NCBI RefSeq assembly: GCF_002310815.1
Contig: NZ_CP011032.1
Coordinates: forward strand, 2,892,001-2,956,000
From: Pseudoalteromonas tunicata
Lineage (GTDB): Bacteria > Pseudomonadota > Gammaproteobacteria > Enterobacterales > Alteromonadaceae
DNA length: 64,000 nucleotides
Direction: 5' to 3'
Part shown: positions 53,667 through 63,476 of the stretch, piece after piece
Layout: every line of letters starts with the position of its first letter
Numbering within the stretch: the first letter of the stretch is position 1
Made by a program: the position numbers and the translations under genes
Notes under the pieces: model-generated
What the model was told of the DNA's origin: nothing
Seen by the model: only the letters and a program-made list of their open reading frames with translations
Database searches by the model: none

Positions 53667-54632
53667 ATGATTAAAAAGCAAAATGCATGCCTACTATTTT
53701 TTTGTAGCGGATTTTTTTTACAAAGCTGCCAGAGCCCGCAGCAAACCTCACTGCAAAGTGGAGTAGCTTACAATTATTCATTGCAACAATGGCAGTCAAT
53801 GGCACAAAGTGCGGCAATTATTTACCGAAATGCAGGCTTAACATTAACCGCTGAGCTCAAATTTAAAGATGATCAATGGGGCAAAAAGTATTATTTTGAT
53901 AAAATTAGCCTAACAGCACCTTTGGATGAATACCGTGTTGATTTACTTAACCCAGATTTGACCAACAAATTTATTTGTAGCTGGCGCTGCGAGCGTATTG
54001 ATGAACCCCGCTATGATAAATTAATTGGCTATTACACCCATTTTGCTTTTTTTTACCAAGCACTAAAACCTGAGTTACTTTCTTTTTATTCTAATTTGAT
54101 TGAAACAGAGGATAACTTAATAAATTTAGAGTTCTCAAATGATCAATTAATAATCAAACTTCATAAGTTACAAGAGAACTCCACTTCGTTCGCTACATTC
54201 TCTGACTTTGAAGAGTTTGTTGCAAATCAGTTATTTAAACCATCAGGCTATTTTGAAGCTTCAACTCAAAGTACAGTTTTAACAAACAATAATTCGGCGA
54301 GTAACGTAATCACTAGCTCTGAAGTGGTGGAAGTATCAACGTTAAACTCGGCCCTAACTCCAACAGCACAAACTCCGGTTACGGTTAAAGTTAATGACTT
54401 AATTTGTACTTACCAAGAAAACTATTTTGGCAAAGTACTTGAAATTGATGCTGATGGTAGCAAAGCACTCATTGGAGTCAAAGGCCAAGCTAAGCGTGAA
54501 CAAGAAGGCGCCATTTTAGATTTAACCGCAGGCTATTTAATAGACCAAGGTGGTCATTTTGAATATGTTGAAATGGATGAGATGAAAGTATTTAGCATTG
54601 TAGATATTGCCCATTGCGATGTGATTAAGTAG
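53667..54632 (+). CDS. Unknown lipoprotein (321 aa)
   Basis: A signal peptide with lipobox LQSC near residue 21 shows a lipoprotein. I do not recognise the rest. Residues 30-160 are mixed helix and strand, with SWRCERIDEPRYD around a Cys. A Ser/Thr/Asn-rich linker (about 195-235) leads to a C-terminal domain (VTVKVNDLICTYQ to the end) with ADGSKALIGVKGQAKREQEG. The ATG at 53667 is preferred over a TTG at 53658. It is divergent from the subunit pair and has a sigma-54 promoter, so a role with the neighbouring system is likely. Confidence 0.6.
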   Translation: MIKKQNACLLFFCSGFFLQSCQSPQQTSLQSGVAYNYSLQQWQSMAQSAAIIYRNAGLTLTAELKFKDDQWGKKYYFDKISLTAPLDEYRVDLLNPDLTNKFICSWRCERIDEPRYDKLIGYYTHFAFFYQALKPELLSFYSNLIETEDNLINLEFSNDQLIIKLHKLQENSTSFATFSDFEEFVANQLFKPSGYFEASTQSTVLTNNNSASNVITSSEVVEVSTLNSALTPTAQTPVTVKVNDLICTYQENYFGKVLEIDADGSKALIGVKGQAKREQEGAILDLTAGYLIDQGGHFEYVEMDEMKVFSIVDIAHCDVIK

Positions 54633-54746
54633 TAAGGTATACCCTGCTTTTGCTCTTGAAAAAACTATAAAACCCTAGCTAACTTGATTTAAATTCTTTA
54701 TTTAACGTTTTTATTAAAAAATAAAGTCTTAATATAAATTAATCTT

Positions 54747-54784
54747 AAAACATAAAAGGTGCACAAGTGCACCTTTTATGTTTT
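54747..54784. terminator. Bidirectional terminator
   Basis: AAAACATAAAAGGTGCAC is followed by its exact reverse complement after a two-base centre. It separates the lipoprotein gene from the FlgO-like gene at 54824. Confidence 0.93.
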
Positions 54785-54823
54785 AAACCAGACCTGCATC
54801 GGAGTGAAATAAACAACCCAAAT

Positions 54824-55531
54824 TTATTCTAGACGGATATTTGCCATTTTTTGACTACCTAACAAGGAATCAGTGATCACTTGCGGTAAAAAACCCTGAG
54901 CTGATGCCACAATTGCCTTTGACTCAAGCCCTACAATTCGCGCATTTACCAAGTAACCTGCATCGTGTTTGACTAAGGTGCCAAGTAATACGTATTCAAT
55001 CGGTAGGTTTGGTTTTAGCTCGAGATAATCACGACTTAATATAAAGTCCCCTTCAGGTGTTACCCGAAAAAAGTCGGTGGTTTTAAAATCTATCACCGGA
55101 ATACCAAATTTATAAATTTCGTGTTGGAAACTTTCAGCGATTTGTTTACCAAGCACACCGGCGCTATCGAGAGTGCCATCTATCAATACAAAACTAGCAA
55201 TACCAATAGGCGTTTGTTCATTAACATAGGTTAAGTTTTCAATCAGATCATGGGTGATACCACGAATATAATGATTAATATTGCGGTTTGCAGCGTTGCT
55301 ATAAACTTTACCTATATCTGGTGAATTATTAAATCCAGCTGCTGATACGCTATTTAAATAAGTACCATATTGATCAAACACTAATGATTGCTCAAGTGCA
55401 TCATCATTTAATTTAGCCTCATTTTTAATACTGGCTTGAGTTTTTGGTTGGCTATCGAGCTGACTCCATTTTTCAATTGACTCACAACCAGTCAACCCAA
55501 TACACAGGCTAATAAACAGTAACTTTTTCAT
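54824..55531 (-). CDS. FlgO-family lipoprotein
   Basis: A 235-residue lipoprotein. The lipobox LTGCES is near residue 13. The FlgO domain covers residues 80-225: IASFVLIDGTLDSAGVLGKQ, DFILSRDYLELK, YVLLGTLVKH and NARIVGLESKAIVASAQGFL. It lies nine bases after the next FlgO-like gene in the same operon. Confidence 0.85.
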   Translation of the reverse strand: MKKLLFISLCIGLTGCESIEKWSQLDSQPKTQASIKNEAKLNDDALEQSLVFDQYGTYLNSVSAAGFNNSPDIGKVYSNAANRNINHYIRGITHDLIENLTYVNEQTPIGIASFVLIDGTLDSAGVLGKQIAESFQHEIYKFGIPVIDFKTTDFFRVTPEGDFILSRDYLELKPNLPIEYVLLGTLVKHDAGYLVNARIVGLESKAIVASAQGFLPQVITDSLLGSQKMANIRLE

Positions 55532-55540
55532 AAGACCTCC

Positions 55541-56149
55541 TTAATAAGCACTGCGATTAAGCTGACCTGCACGAAGTGATACCTTTTCATGCCCCCAAGC
55601 AACATTGTTTGGAATATACGTTGTGGCCGCAGCCACCACACTTTGATCGCTCGTATTAACCAAGCGTAAATTAACCTGTGTTTTTGTTTGCTCTGAATTG
55701 AGTGTACCAACCACTAAATATTGGGCATTGGCGTCTTGATGCAGCTGCGAAGGGTCGCGTGATAAAAACAAATCAGCTTCAGGTGAGATTTTAATACGTT
55801 GGCGTAATGTCAGTTCGGTTAATTTAAACCCTGCCTGCGTCATTACGGTGGCTAAACTATCTTGCAATTGTGCACCTAACTGAAGCTGCTGCGAAGTCGG
55901 CTCTGCCATCGACGGCAAAAAAGTGCCAACCGCTACGCGAGCATTGGGCGGAAAGTTAAGCGGTTTGGCGAGCAATTGTGAAACAAGCTGTGCGGCATAA
56001 CTTTGAATAACAGGCTGATCCTGATCCATCACTGTTGTGCGTACAGGCGCTGGATCGCTTGAAAAGAATAGCGGTGTACTAATTTTACAACCGGTTAAAA
56101 ATAACATGCATAACGCAGCTGGAAGATAGCAATACTGTGACTTGTTCAT
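55541..56149 (-). CDS. FlgO-family lipoprotein (divergent)
   Basis: A 202-residue lipoprotein. Lipobox LTGCKI near residue 21. It keeps the FlgO outline (VAVGTFLPSM, QLGAQLQDSLATVM, DLFLSRDPSQLHQ, YLVVGTLNSEQ and ATTYIPNNVA) but VNLRLVNTSDQSVV replaces NARIVGL. The most divergent of the four. First gene of its operon, preceded by a sigma-54 promoter. Confidence 0.8.
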   Translation of the reverse strand: MNKSQYCYLPAALCMLFLTGCKISTPLFFSSDPAPVRTTVMDQDQPVIQSYAAQLVSQLLAKPLNFPPNARVAVGTFLPSMAEPTSQQLQLGAQLQDSLATVMTQAGFKLTELTLRQRIKISPEADLFLSRDPSQLHQDANAQYLVVGTLNSEQTKTQVNLRLVNTSDQSVVAAATTYIPNNVAWGHEKVSLRAGQLNRSAY

Positions 56150-56186
56150 TTATACACGCCTATAAAGATGTAATTATCTAAATATT

Positions 56187-56204
56187 AAGCAAGTAAAATG
56201 CCAA
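56187..56204 (-). promoter_or_regulatory. Sigma-54 promoter of the FlgO-like pair
   Basis: The minus strand reads TTGGCATTTTACTTGCTT: GG at 56202-56201 and GC at 56190-56189, ten bases apart, TTGC at -12. It lies about 40 bases before the ATG at 56149. Confidence 0.85.
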
Positions 56205-56231
56205 GTAGTAAAATAAGAAAAGGCTGATTGA

Positions 56232-56906
56232 TTATCGAACCCGTACGCCATCTCTAAAGTCAGAGCTAACTAAGCCTGCGGTGACATAATTTGGGATCAA
56301 ACCATGGGCAGAGGCGACTACTAATTTCGATTTAACCCCAACGACACGTGCATTCACTAAGTAACCAGTGCGGTGTTTGACTAAGGTACCCGCTAAAATA
56401 AACTGAGTGGCAATATCATTGCCAAGCTCTAAATAATCGCGGCTTAAAATATAATCACCACTTGGAGCAACACGCAAATAATCCGTCACCTTAAAATCAA
56501 TTACTGCTATTCCCGCTTTATATAATTCATGAATGAAGTTTTCTGAAAGCTGCTGGCCAAATAAATTAGTTTTCATCAAATCGCCATCAAGCATTACAAA
56601 GCTTGCAACCGCAACAGGAGCACCTTTGACAATACCTGCTAGATTTGGCAATAATTCTGCGCAAAGTTGCTGAACAAAAAATTGCATATTACGCTGATCA
56701 CTATTAATGGCGCTACCAAGTTGGTTATACGCTGCCGGATGACCATTTATATCTTCAGCGGAGGAGAAATAAGGTTCGGTGGCAAAGTAGCTCCCCTGGC
56801 CAATATTAACGCTTCTGACAGCCGTGTAACCCGACTCATTCCCTTGACTTAAAACTGGCGGTACAAACAGCGAAACAGCCATGCTAATTAATAGTAATTG
56901 CTTCAT
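56232..56906 (-). CDS. FlgO-family secreted protein
   Basis: A 224-residue protein with a signal peptide (QLLLISMAVSLFVPPVLS) but no lipobox Cys, unlike the other three. The FlgO domain has VASFVMLDGDLMKTNLFGQQ, LSENFIHELYKAG, DYILSRDYLELG, ILAGTLVKHRTGYLVNARVV and KSKLVVASAHGLIPNYV. It stands alone under a FliA-type promoter. Closest to the 54824 gene by eye. Confidence 0.85.
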   Translation of the reverse strand: MKQLLLISMAVSLFVPPVLSQGNESGYTAVRSVNIGQGSYFATEPYFSSAEDINGHPAAYNQLGSAINSDQRNMQFFVQQLCAELLPNLAGIVKGAPVAVASFVMLDGDLMKTNLFGQQLSENFIHELYKAGIAVIDFKVTDYLRVAPSGDYILSRDYLELGNDIATQFILAGTLVKHRTGYLVNARVVGVKSKLVVASAHGLIPNYVTAGLVSSDFRDGVRVR

Positions 56907-57003
56907 TGAAAACTCCTAAAAACCGCTATGACTTAAACAATCTAGCAAAAGGGAAATTATCGAAATAAATACATGGATAAATTTTGGATAATCGTTATCT
57001 GCT

Positions 57004-57030
57004 ATAACGGCCGATCTCGGCTTTTCTTTA
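57004..57030 (-). promoter_or_regulatory. FliA promoter of the 56232 FlgO-like gene
   Basis: The minus strand reads TAAAGAAA, 11 bases, GCCGTTAT. The -10 is identical to that of flagellin B and the spacing is exact. It is 98 bases before the ATG. Confidence 0.8.
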
Positions 57031-57152
57031 ACGTTCTGCTGAAATATTTTGTAACGAGAAAACGTCAGTCATCGGCTTAAAAGCTAACCGACGTAATCTT
57101 TATACACTAGCGTAATAATTACATCAGTCAACTTCGAACAAGCAATTGGTAA

Positions 57153-58046
57153 CTACAATAACGTTTTTATGTAGGTTGTTAATTCATCTTTTAAATCATC
57201 ACGGCGCAACGCATAAGATATATTTGCTTTCATATAACCAAGCTTACTGCCACAGTCATGGCTTTTACCTTTCATGTAATAGGCTTCAACGTCATCTGTT
57301 TCCATCAGCAATGCAATGGAATCGGTGAGCTGAATTTCATCACCAGCACCGGGGGGTGTACGTTTTAGCATCTGCCAAATTTTTTCGTTTAAGACATAAC
57401 GACCCACCACCGCTAAATTTGAGGGTGCTTCATCCACAGGTGGTTTTTCAACCATAGCAACAATTTTAGCTGATTCCCCCGCGTTGAGCCTAACCCCTTG
57501 AATATCGACAACACCAAATTTATCAACATCATGATGCGGCACTTCTTCAACCATAATTTGGCTAAGCCCATCTTGATTATATTTAGCAATCATAGCTGCA
57601 AGATTGTCTTGTTTAAGATTGCAAGTCGCATCATCTAAAATAACATCGGGTAAAATTACCGCAAAAGGTTGATCACCAATAATAGGCGCCGCACATGCAA
57701 TAGCATGGCCTAAGCCTTTGGCTTCACCTTGGCGCACATGAATAATTGTCACATCTTTTGGGCAAATACTTTGCACCTCGGCCAAAAGCTGACGTTTAAC
57801 GCGCTTTTCAAGTGTGGCTTCTAACTCAAAACTGGTATCAAAATGGTTTTCAATTGAGTTTTTACTGGCGTGAGTCACTAATACTATTTCTTTTATACCA
57901 GCAGCAATGGCTTCAGCAACAACATATTGGATCAGTGGTTTATCAACAATCGGCAACATTTCTTTTGGAATAGCTTTGGTGGCAGGCAACATCCTGGTGC
58001 CCAAACCAGCCACTGGGATCACTGCTTTTTGAATTTTTTTCATCAT
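57153..58046 (-). CDS. galU: UTP-glucose-1-phosphate uridylyltransferase GalU
   Basis: A 297-residue enzyme that makes UDP-glucose from UTP and glucose-1-phosphate. It starts [20 protein letters not shown] (nucleotide loop), has [18 protein letters not shown], and [11 protein letters not shown]. Length fits GalU. It lies 25 bases after thyA. Confidence 0.95.
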   Translation of the reverse strand: MMKKIQKAVIPVAGLGTRMLPATKAIPKEMLPIVDKPLIQYVVAEAIAAGIKEIVLVTHASKNSIENHFDTSFELEATLEKRVKRQLLAEVQSICPKDVTIIHVRQGEAKGLGHAIACAAPIIGDQPFAVILPDVILDDATCNLKQDNLAAMIAKYNQDGLSQIMVEEVPHHDVDKFGVVDIQGVRLNAGESAKIVAMVEKPPVDEAPSNLAVVGRYVLNEKIWQMLKRTPPGAGDEIQLTDSIALLMETDDVEAYYMKGKSHDCGSKLGYMKANISYALRRDDLKDELTTYIKTLL

Positions 58047-58071
58047 CTAACAACCTTGTTTATGAATTAAG

Positions 58072-58905
58072 TTAAATTGCGACAGGCGCCTTAATATGCG
58101 GATGCGCTTGATAATTCTCAAGTTCAAAGTCTTCGAACTTAAACGCAAAAATATCTTTTACTGCTGGGTTTATTTTCATTGTTGGCTTTGGAAATGGCGT
58201 GCGTGAAAGCTGCTCATCAACTTGCTCTAAATGATTAGAATATAAATGCGCATCACCAAAGGTATGAACAAAATCACCCACTTTTAAATCACACACTTGT
58301 GCAATCATCATAGTTAATAATGCATAGCTGGCGATATTAAACGGCACGCCTAATAAAATGTCAGCGCTACGTTGATACAGCTGACACGATAATTTACCTT
58401 CGAGTACATAAAACTGAAATAACGTATGGCAAGGCGGCAAGGCTTGTTTACCCATCGCCGCATTTTCGCTTGGTGAAAATTGGGTATCGGGTAATACCGC
58501 AGGGTTCCAAGCACTGACAATTAACCGACGCGAATCAGGGTTGGTTTTGATTTGCTTGATAAGCTCTGCAATTTGGTCAATCACTTGCCCATCAAGGCCT
58601 TGCCAAGAGCGCCACTGTGCGCCATAAACAGGCCCAAGTTCGCCCTCTTCAGTTGCCCAACCATCCCAAATTTTCACGCCATTATCGGTTAAATACTTAA
58701 TATTGGTATCACCGGCTAAAAACCATAGCAGTTCATGAATGATTGATTTTAAATGGCATTTTTTAGTGGTTACCAGCGGAAAACCTTCACTCAAATTAAA
58801 GCGCATTTGATAACCAAATACACTGATTGTACCCGTGCCTGTTCTATCTTCTTTTTTAACACCATGTTCTTTTACATGGCGCATTAATTCTAAATACTGT
58901 TTCAT
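58072..58905 (-). CDS. thyA: Thymidylate synthase ThyA
   Basis: A 277-residue enzyme that makes dTMP from dUMP and methylene-THF. It has the phosphate-binding [14 protein letters not shown] near residue 19 and the active-site Cys in [13 protein letters not shown] short insertion before it ([13 protein letters not shown]) matches the longer bacterial subtype. Follows lgt by 14 bases. Confidence 0.95.
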   Translation of the reverse strand: MKQYLELMRHVKEHGVKKEDRTGTGTISVFGYQMRFNLSEGFPLVTTKKCHLKSIIHELLWFLAGDTNIKYLTDNGVKIWDGWATEEGELGPVYGAQWRSWQGLDGQVIDQIAELIKQIKTNPDSRRLIVSAWNPAVLPDTQFSPSENAAMGKQALPPCHTLFQFYVLEGKLSCQLYQRSADILLGVPFNIASYALLTMMIAQVCDLKVGDFVHTFGDAHLYSNHLEQVDEQLSRTPFPKPTMKINPAVKDIFAFKFEDFELENYQAHPHIKAPVAI

Positions 58906-58919
58906 TTTGTGCTTCTACA

Positions 58920-59717
58920 TTAATTTAATACGGTTTTTTGATTACTGCGATAGGCCCAAATTAAAAAGCCAATCCCCGCAAAAATCATTGGGGTTGATAA
59001 AATTTGCCCCATAGAAATCACGCCCGCAAACAAACCTAAATGCGCATCGGGCTCTCTAAAATACTCAACTATAAAGCGGAAACTACCATAGCCAAGTAAG
59101 AATACACCGGCAACACTGCCTGCAGGACGGGGCTTTTTAATAAACCATTGTAAGATAAGAAACAGCACTAACCCCTCAAGTAAAGCTTCATATAATTGCG
59201 ATGGGTGGCGTGCAATTGGGCCTGCCCCCGGAAAAATAATCCCCCATGAGACATCAGTAGTGCGGCCCCATAATTCACCATTAATAAAATTACCTATGCG
59301 TCCGGCAAGCAAACCAAGCGGCACCAGAGGTGCAACAAAATCACCTACGGCTAACAAAGCCTTTTTACGTGTTTTCGCAAACCACATAACAGCTAAAGAA
59401 ACGCCGATTACACCACCATGAAAAGACATGCCACCTTGATCGATGCGAAATAAATAAAGTGGATTTTCGAGGAAATAACTAAATTGGTAGAACAGCACAT
59501 AGCCAACTCGTCCTCCTAAAATCACGCCCAACATGCCATAAAATAGCAAGTCACTCACCTGATCTTTGGTCCACGCACCTTGGCTTTTTTGTGCTTGGCG
59601 ATTAGCTAAAAACATCGCACAGGCAAAACCAATTAAGTACATCATGCCGTACCAACGAACACTTAAGGGTCCAACAGAAAAAATTATCGGATCGATTTCA
59701 GGAAACGCTAACGCCAT
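58920..59717 (-). CDS. lgt: Prolipoprotein diacylglyceryl transferase Lgt
   Basis: A 265-residue integral membrane enzyme that adds the diacylglyceryl group to lipobox Cys. Multiple membrane helices and the signature [14 protein letters not shown] are clear. The many lipoproteins in this window depend on it. Adjacent to thyA, as in other gammaproteobacteria. Confidence 0.95.
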   Translation of the reverse strand: MALAFPEIDPIIFSVGPLSVRWYGMMYLIGFACAMFLANRQAQKSQGAWTKDQVSDLLFYGMLGVILGGRVGYVLFYQFSYFLENPLYLFRIDQGGMSFHGGVIGVSLAVMWFAKTRKKALLAVGDFVAPLVPLGLLAGRIGNFINGELWGRTTDVSWGIIFPGAGPIARHPSQLYEALLEGLVLFLILQWFIKKPRPAGSVAGVFLLGYGSFRFIVEYFREPDAHLGLFAGVISMGQILSTPMIFAGIGFLIWAYRSNQKTVLN

Positions 59718-59729
59718 TCATTTATGCCT

Positions 59730-60539
59730 TTAAGAAAATAACATTCGTATTGCGACTATTACCAATAACAGTGCAAAGATTTTTTTTATCATACCCACAG
59801 GTAAATAGTGGGTTGCTTTTGCTCCTAATTGAGCAAAAATTGCCGAAGTCACTACTATACCAAACAATGCCGGCAAATAAACAAATCCGACAAAACCATC
59901 ATCAAGATTTGTAGTGCTTAAACCCGATGATACGTAACCAATAGTACCAAATACGGCAATGACGATGCCGCTTGCAGCAGAGCAGCCAATCGCTTTTTTC
60001 ATATTAACTGAAAAGAAAGTTAAAAATGGAACTAACAGAGCCCCGCCGCCAATGCCTATTAACCCCGAAACACCACCTAAAACAGCGGTACTGGTTGTTA
60101 AAATCAAACGATTTGGCAAGGTTCTAACTATTTTACTTGGTCGGCTGAGCATCATACGAAGTGCAATAAATACCACACTAATTGCAAACACACTTTTTAG
60201 AAATTGTACCGGAATAAAACTGGCCAAAAAGCCACTTAATAACGCCCCAACAGCGACACCAACCAGCACAGCAGGAGCGATATCCCAAGGAATATTGTGA
60301 TTTTTATGATGCGCGAACGCCGATGAGGTAGAGGTAAATATGATTGAAGCTAAAGAAGTGGCTATTGCTACAACAAACACATGATCTGATGTTAATACAT
60401 GGAATTTGACCAATAAAAAACACAGCGCAGGGACAATAATTAACCCTCCCCCAATGCCTAATAATCCGGCCAAAAATCCAACGATACAACCGAGTAAAGC
60501 ACAAAAGGTAATGATTGAAATAAAGTCTGTCATACACAT
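59730..60539 (-). CDS. TauE/SafE-family sulfite exporter-like permease
   Basis: A 269-residue protein with about eight membrane helices in two homologous halves. The conserved glycine motif occurs in each half: GLLGIGGGLIIVPAL and GLIGIGGGALLVPFL. The substrate is usually a sulfonate or sulfite and cannot be read here. The frame starts at ATG 60539 or ATG 60533 (MTDF). Confidence 0.85.
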   Translation of the reverse strand: MCMTDFISIITFCALLGCIVGFLAGLLGIGGGLIIVPALCFLLVKFHVLTSDHVFVVAIATSLASIIFTSTSSAFAHHKNHNIPWDIAPAVLVGVAVGALLSGFLASFIPVQFLKSVFAISVVFIALRMMLSRPSKIVRTLPNRLILTTSTAVLGGVSGLIGIGGGALLVPFLTFFSVNMKKAIGCSAASGIVIAVFGTIGYVSSGLSTTNLDDGFVGFVYLPALFGIVVTSAIFAQLGAKATHYLPVGMIKKIFALLLVIVAIRMLFS

Positions 60540-60606
60540 CCAAATTCAAAATAGCTATATACTTATTCTTTATGATTATAGTTAATTTTTTTAGATAAAA
60601 CAGTCA

Positions 60607-62895
60607 CTAAATTGATTCAGACATGCCGTGACAAGTATAAAGTAGCTGACTTAAGCCATGTTCAACAATAAAATTGCGCACTAAACGCTGCACTAAAATG
60701 GCACTTGGCTGACGTAAACATTCAGCAAGTAAGTCTTTCATATAACGTACTTCAAGGCGACGTAAAGCCCATTTAACTTGGTTAATTGAGCTTGGGTTCA
60801 TACTTAAACTGCGATACCCCATCGCAACCAGTAAAATTGCGCCTTCCGGATCAGCCGCAAGCTCACCACATAAACTAAACGGTAACTCAAACTGCTGACA
60901 TTGCTCGGCAATATTATTTAAAACCCGCAGCACCGCTGGGTGAAATGGATTAAATAGCTCAGCAACTCTGCTATTCGTTCTGTCTACAGCCAGTAAATAT
61001 TGGGTTAAATCGTTACTACCCACGGAACAAAAATCGACTTTTCCTGCCCATTCAGGAATAAGCCAAGTGCTTGAAGGCACTTCGAGCATGACACCAATTT
61101 CAGGCATTTCAATTTGGCAAAACTGATCAGCCCACTCATCAGCTAATTCATAATAAGCGCGCTCTAACAATTGCTTTGCTTGAGCTACTTCGCTGACTTC
61201 TGTAACCATAGGGAATAGTATTTTTAAATTACCTAAACCGGCATTGGCTTTAAGCATGGCTTTGAGTTGATCTAAAAACAGCTCTGGGTGATCTAAACTT
61301 ACCCGAATACCACGCCAACCTAAAAATGGATTTTCTTCTTTTACATCAAAGTAGCTGAGCATTTTATCCCCACCAATATCGAGGGTTCGCATTACCACAG
61401 GAGATGGGTGATAAGCGCTCAGCACTTGGCGATACCAAAGCTCTTGCTCATTTTGAGTTGGAAAGGTACTGCGCTGCATAAACCACGCTTCGGTGCGATA
61501 TAAACCAACTCCGTCAATGTAATTGGCATTGGCTAAATCAGCTGAAATTTCAAGCCCCGCATTAACCAGTAAGCGAATATGTTCTCCATCTAAGGTTTCA
61601 GCCGCTAAATGATGCTCAGATGCAAATTGGTCATGCAATATCCCTTCTTGCTTTTTAAGTTGGGTATATTCGCTAAGAAGCATTTTTGAAGGTGACACAT
61701 ATAAACGCCCAGCATAAGCATCTAATATGATTTCTTTACCTTCAACTTGCAAAATAGGTAACTCACTCACCCCCCAAATTGCAGGGATCCCAAGTGCTCG
61801 CGTTAAAATTGAAGCATGAGAATTGGCTGCACCACTGACACTGATCACACCGGCAATTTTATCTTTTGGCACATCAGCCAGCATGGTTGGAGTAAGTACA
61901 TCAGCGACAAGAATGGTATTTTCGGGATACGATTTGTAGGCCTGCTGCGTATCGTGCATGTGGTGCAATACACGTAAACCGATATCTTGAATATCGATGG
62001 CACGTTCTTTTAAGTAGGTATCTTGCATCGCCATAAATTGGCTCACAAGCTTTTCAATCACAAGCTTTAACGCGCTTTTTGCACACCAACCCGCTTTAAT
62101 TTCATTTTCAACACTGTTACCTAAACTTTTGGCATCGAGTAAATTTTGATAAACATGAAATACAGCCACAGTTTCTTCAGAAAGGCTGCCCGCAAGCTCT
62201 TGTGACATTAAATTAAAATCATGACGTGTGGCACTAACCGCTTGGCGAAACAAGGTTAGCTCAGCAGTGACATCACTATGCTTTCGAATTTCAAAACTGT
62301 TAAATGTAAGCTCAGGCAACACCACAAATGCATGGCCAATCGCAATACCTGGGGCACCCGATAAGCCTTTTAAGCAAGAGGTTTGATGACCAAGCTCATC
62401 TTGCTTTAGAATTTCCTTTAGTTCGACCAAAGCCAGCTGAGATGCTAACTGTGCCGATAGCGTAACTAACAAAGACTCTTCGTCTTGCGTAAACACCCGA
62501 GCAATTTTTTGCTGCACAACAATAACGCCCAACACCTTTTTTTGATGCACTATTGGCACCGCTAAAAAAGCATTATAGTTATCTTCTTTTACTTCTGGAG
62601 CATGCATAAAACGAGGATGGGTTTGCGCAAAAGCTAAGTTAATTGGCTCTTCGCGCTGCGCAACTAAACCAACAAGACCTTCGGTAAATCCAATACGAAA
62701 CTTACCCACTGCTTCAGGGTTTAACCCTTCGGTTGCCATCAAAACAAAATCATCTTGCGAATAATCGGCAAAATACACCGAGCAACATTCTGTATTGATG
62801 GCCTCTTTGACAGACAAAACAAAACAACTCAACGCACTATGTAAATTAGGCTGCTGAGACACCGCCTCTGCAATTTTACGTAATACGGCTAACAT
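60607..62895 (-). CDS. ptsP: Phosphoenolpyruvate-protein phosphotransferase PtsP (EI-Ntr)
   Basis: A 762-residue enzyme I of the nitrogen PTS. N-terminal GAF domain (about residues 18-165), then the enzyme I part with the phosphorylated His in GAANSHASILTRALGIPAIW and the C-terminal PEP barrel with LDIGGDKML and GSNDLTQYLLAVDR. It passes phosphate to NPr. Start ATG 62895 (MLAVLRKI), preferred over the GTG at 62904. Next to rppH as in E. coli. Confidence 0.93.
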   Translation of the reverse strand: MLAVLRKIAEAVSQQPNLHSALSCFVLSVKEAINTECCSVYFADYSQDDFVLMATEGLNPEAVGKFRIGFTEGLVGLVAQREEPINLAFAQTHPRFMHAPEVKEDNYNAFLAVPIVHQKKVLGVIVVQQKIARVFTQDEESLLVTLSAQLASQLALVELKEILKQDELGHQTSCLKGLSGAPGIAIGHAFVVLPELTFNSFEIRKHSDVTAELTLFRQAVSATRHDFNLMSQELAGSLSEETVAVFHVYQNLLDAKSLGNSVENEIKAGWCAKSALKLVIEKLVSQFMAMQDTYLKERAIDIQDIGLRVLHHMHDTQQAYKSYPENTILVADVLTPTMLADVPKDKIAGVISVSGAANSHASILTRALGIPAIWGVSELPILQVEGKEIILDAYAGRLYVSPSKMLLSEYTQLKKQEGILHDQFASEHHLAAETLDGEHIRLLVNAGLEISADLANANYIDGVGLYRTEAWFMQRSTFPTQNEQELWYRQVLSAYHPSPVVMRTLDIGGDKMLSYFDVKEENPFLGWRGIRVSLDHPELFLDQLKAMLKANAGLGNLKILFPMVTEVSEVAQAKQLLERAYYELADEWADQFCQIEMPEIGVMLEVPSSTWLIPEWAGKVDFCSVGSNDLTQYLLAVDRTNSRVAELFNPFHPAVLRVLNNIAEQCQQFELPFSLCGELAADPEGAILLVAMGYRSLSMNPSSINQVKWALRRLEVRYMKDLLAECLRQPSAILVQRLVRNFIVEHGLSQLLYTCHGMSESI

Positions 62896-62957
62896 ACAAG
62901 CCACACAACAAGGTAATCAGTAGCTGCATTGAATTGAATTGATGTCATGATTCTTCC

Positions 62958-63476
62958 TTAATTGTGTGAGCGCCAAACCTCTCGGGTAATTTCTTTTTTA
63001 TAAAATGGCATCGCAATTGGCGCAAATTCCTTCATCACACGACGGTAAACATCGCGTTTAAAAGACACCACTTGACGAACGGGATACCAATAACTTACCC
63101 AGCGCCAACCATCAAACTCTGGGTGATGCGTTTTGAGTAAGTTTACATCTTCGTCTTTACACTTGAGCTTGAGTAAAAACCACTTTTGTTTTTGACCAAC
63201 ACAGACTGGACTTGAATCTTTACGGATCAGTCTTTTTGGTAATTTATATCGTAACCAATGTTTAGAGCTTGCCAAAATTTCAACATCTTCTGGTAACAGC
63301 CCTACTTCTTCATGTAACTCTCGAAACATAGTTTGTTCTGGGGTTTCACCATCATCAACACCGCCTTGTGGAAATTGCCACGAATGTTGACCATAACGCT
63401 TCGCCCAAAAAACCTGTCCTTGATTATTACAAATCACAATTCCGACATTGGCTCGAAATCCTTCGGCATCAATCAC
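62958..63476 (-). CDS. rppH: RNA pyrophosphohydrolase RppH
   Basis: A 172-residue Nudix hydrolase that removes pyrophosphate from the 5' end of mRNAs and so starts decay. The Nudix box is [20 protein letters not shown] near residue 38, ending EEVGL. Start GTG ([17 protein letters not shown]), which matches the known N-terminus, with GAGG eight bases before. Confidence 0.95.
   Translation of the reverse strand: MIDAEGFRANVGIVICNNQGQVFWAKRYGQHSWQFPQGGVDDGETPEQTMFRELHEEVGLLPEDVEILASSKHWLRYKLPKRLIRKDSSPVCVGQKQKWFLLKLKCKDEDVNLLKTHHPEFDGWRWVSYWYPVRQVVSFKRDVYRRVMKEFAPIAMPFYKKEITREVWRSHN

Noticed and set aside
57060..57100. Terminator of galU
   Set aside because: A stem with bulges can be drawn on the minus strand and TTTT follows, but pairing is poor and I would not rely on it.
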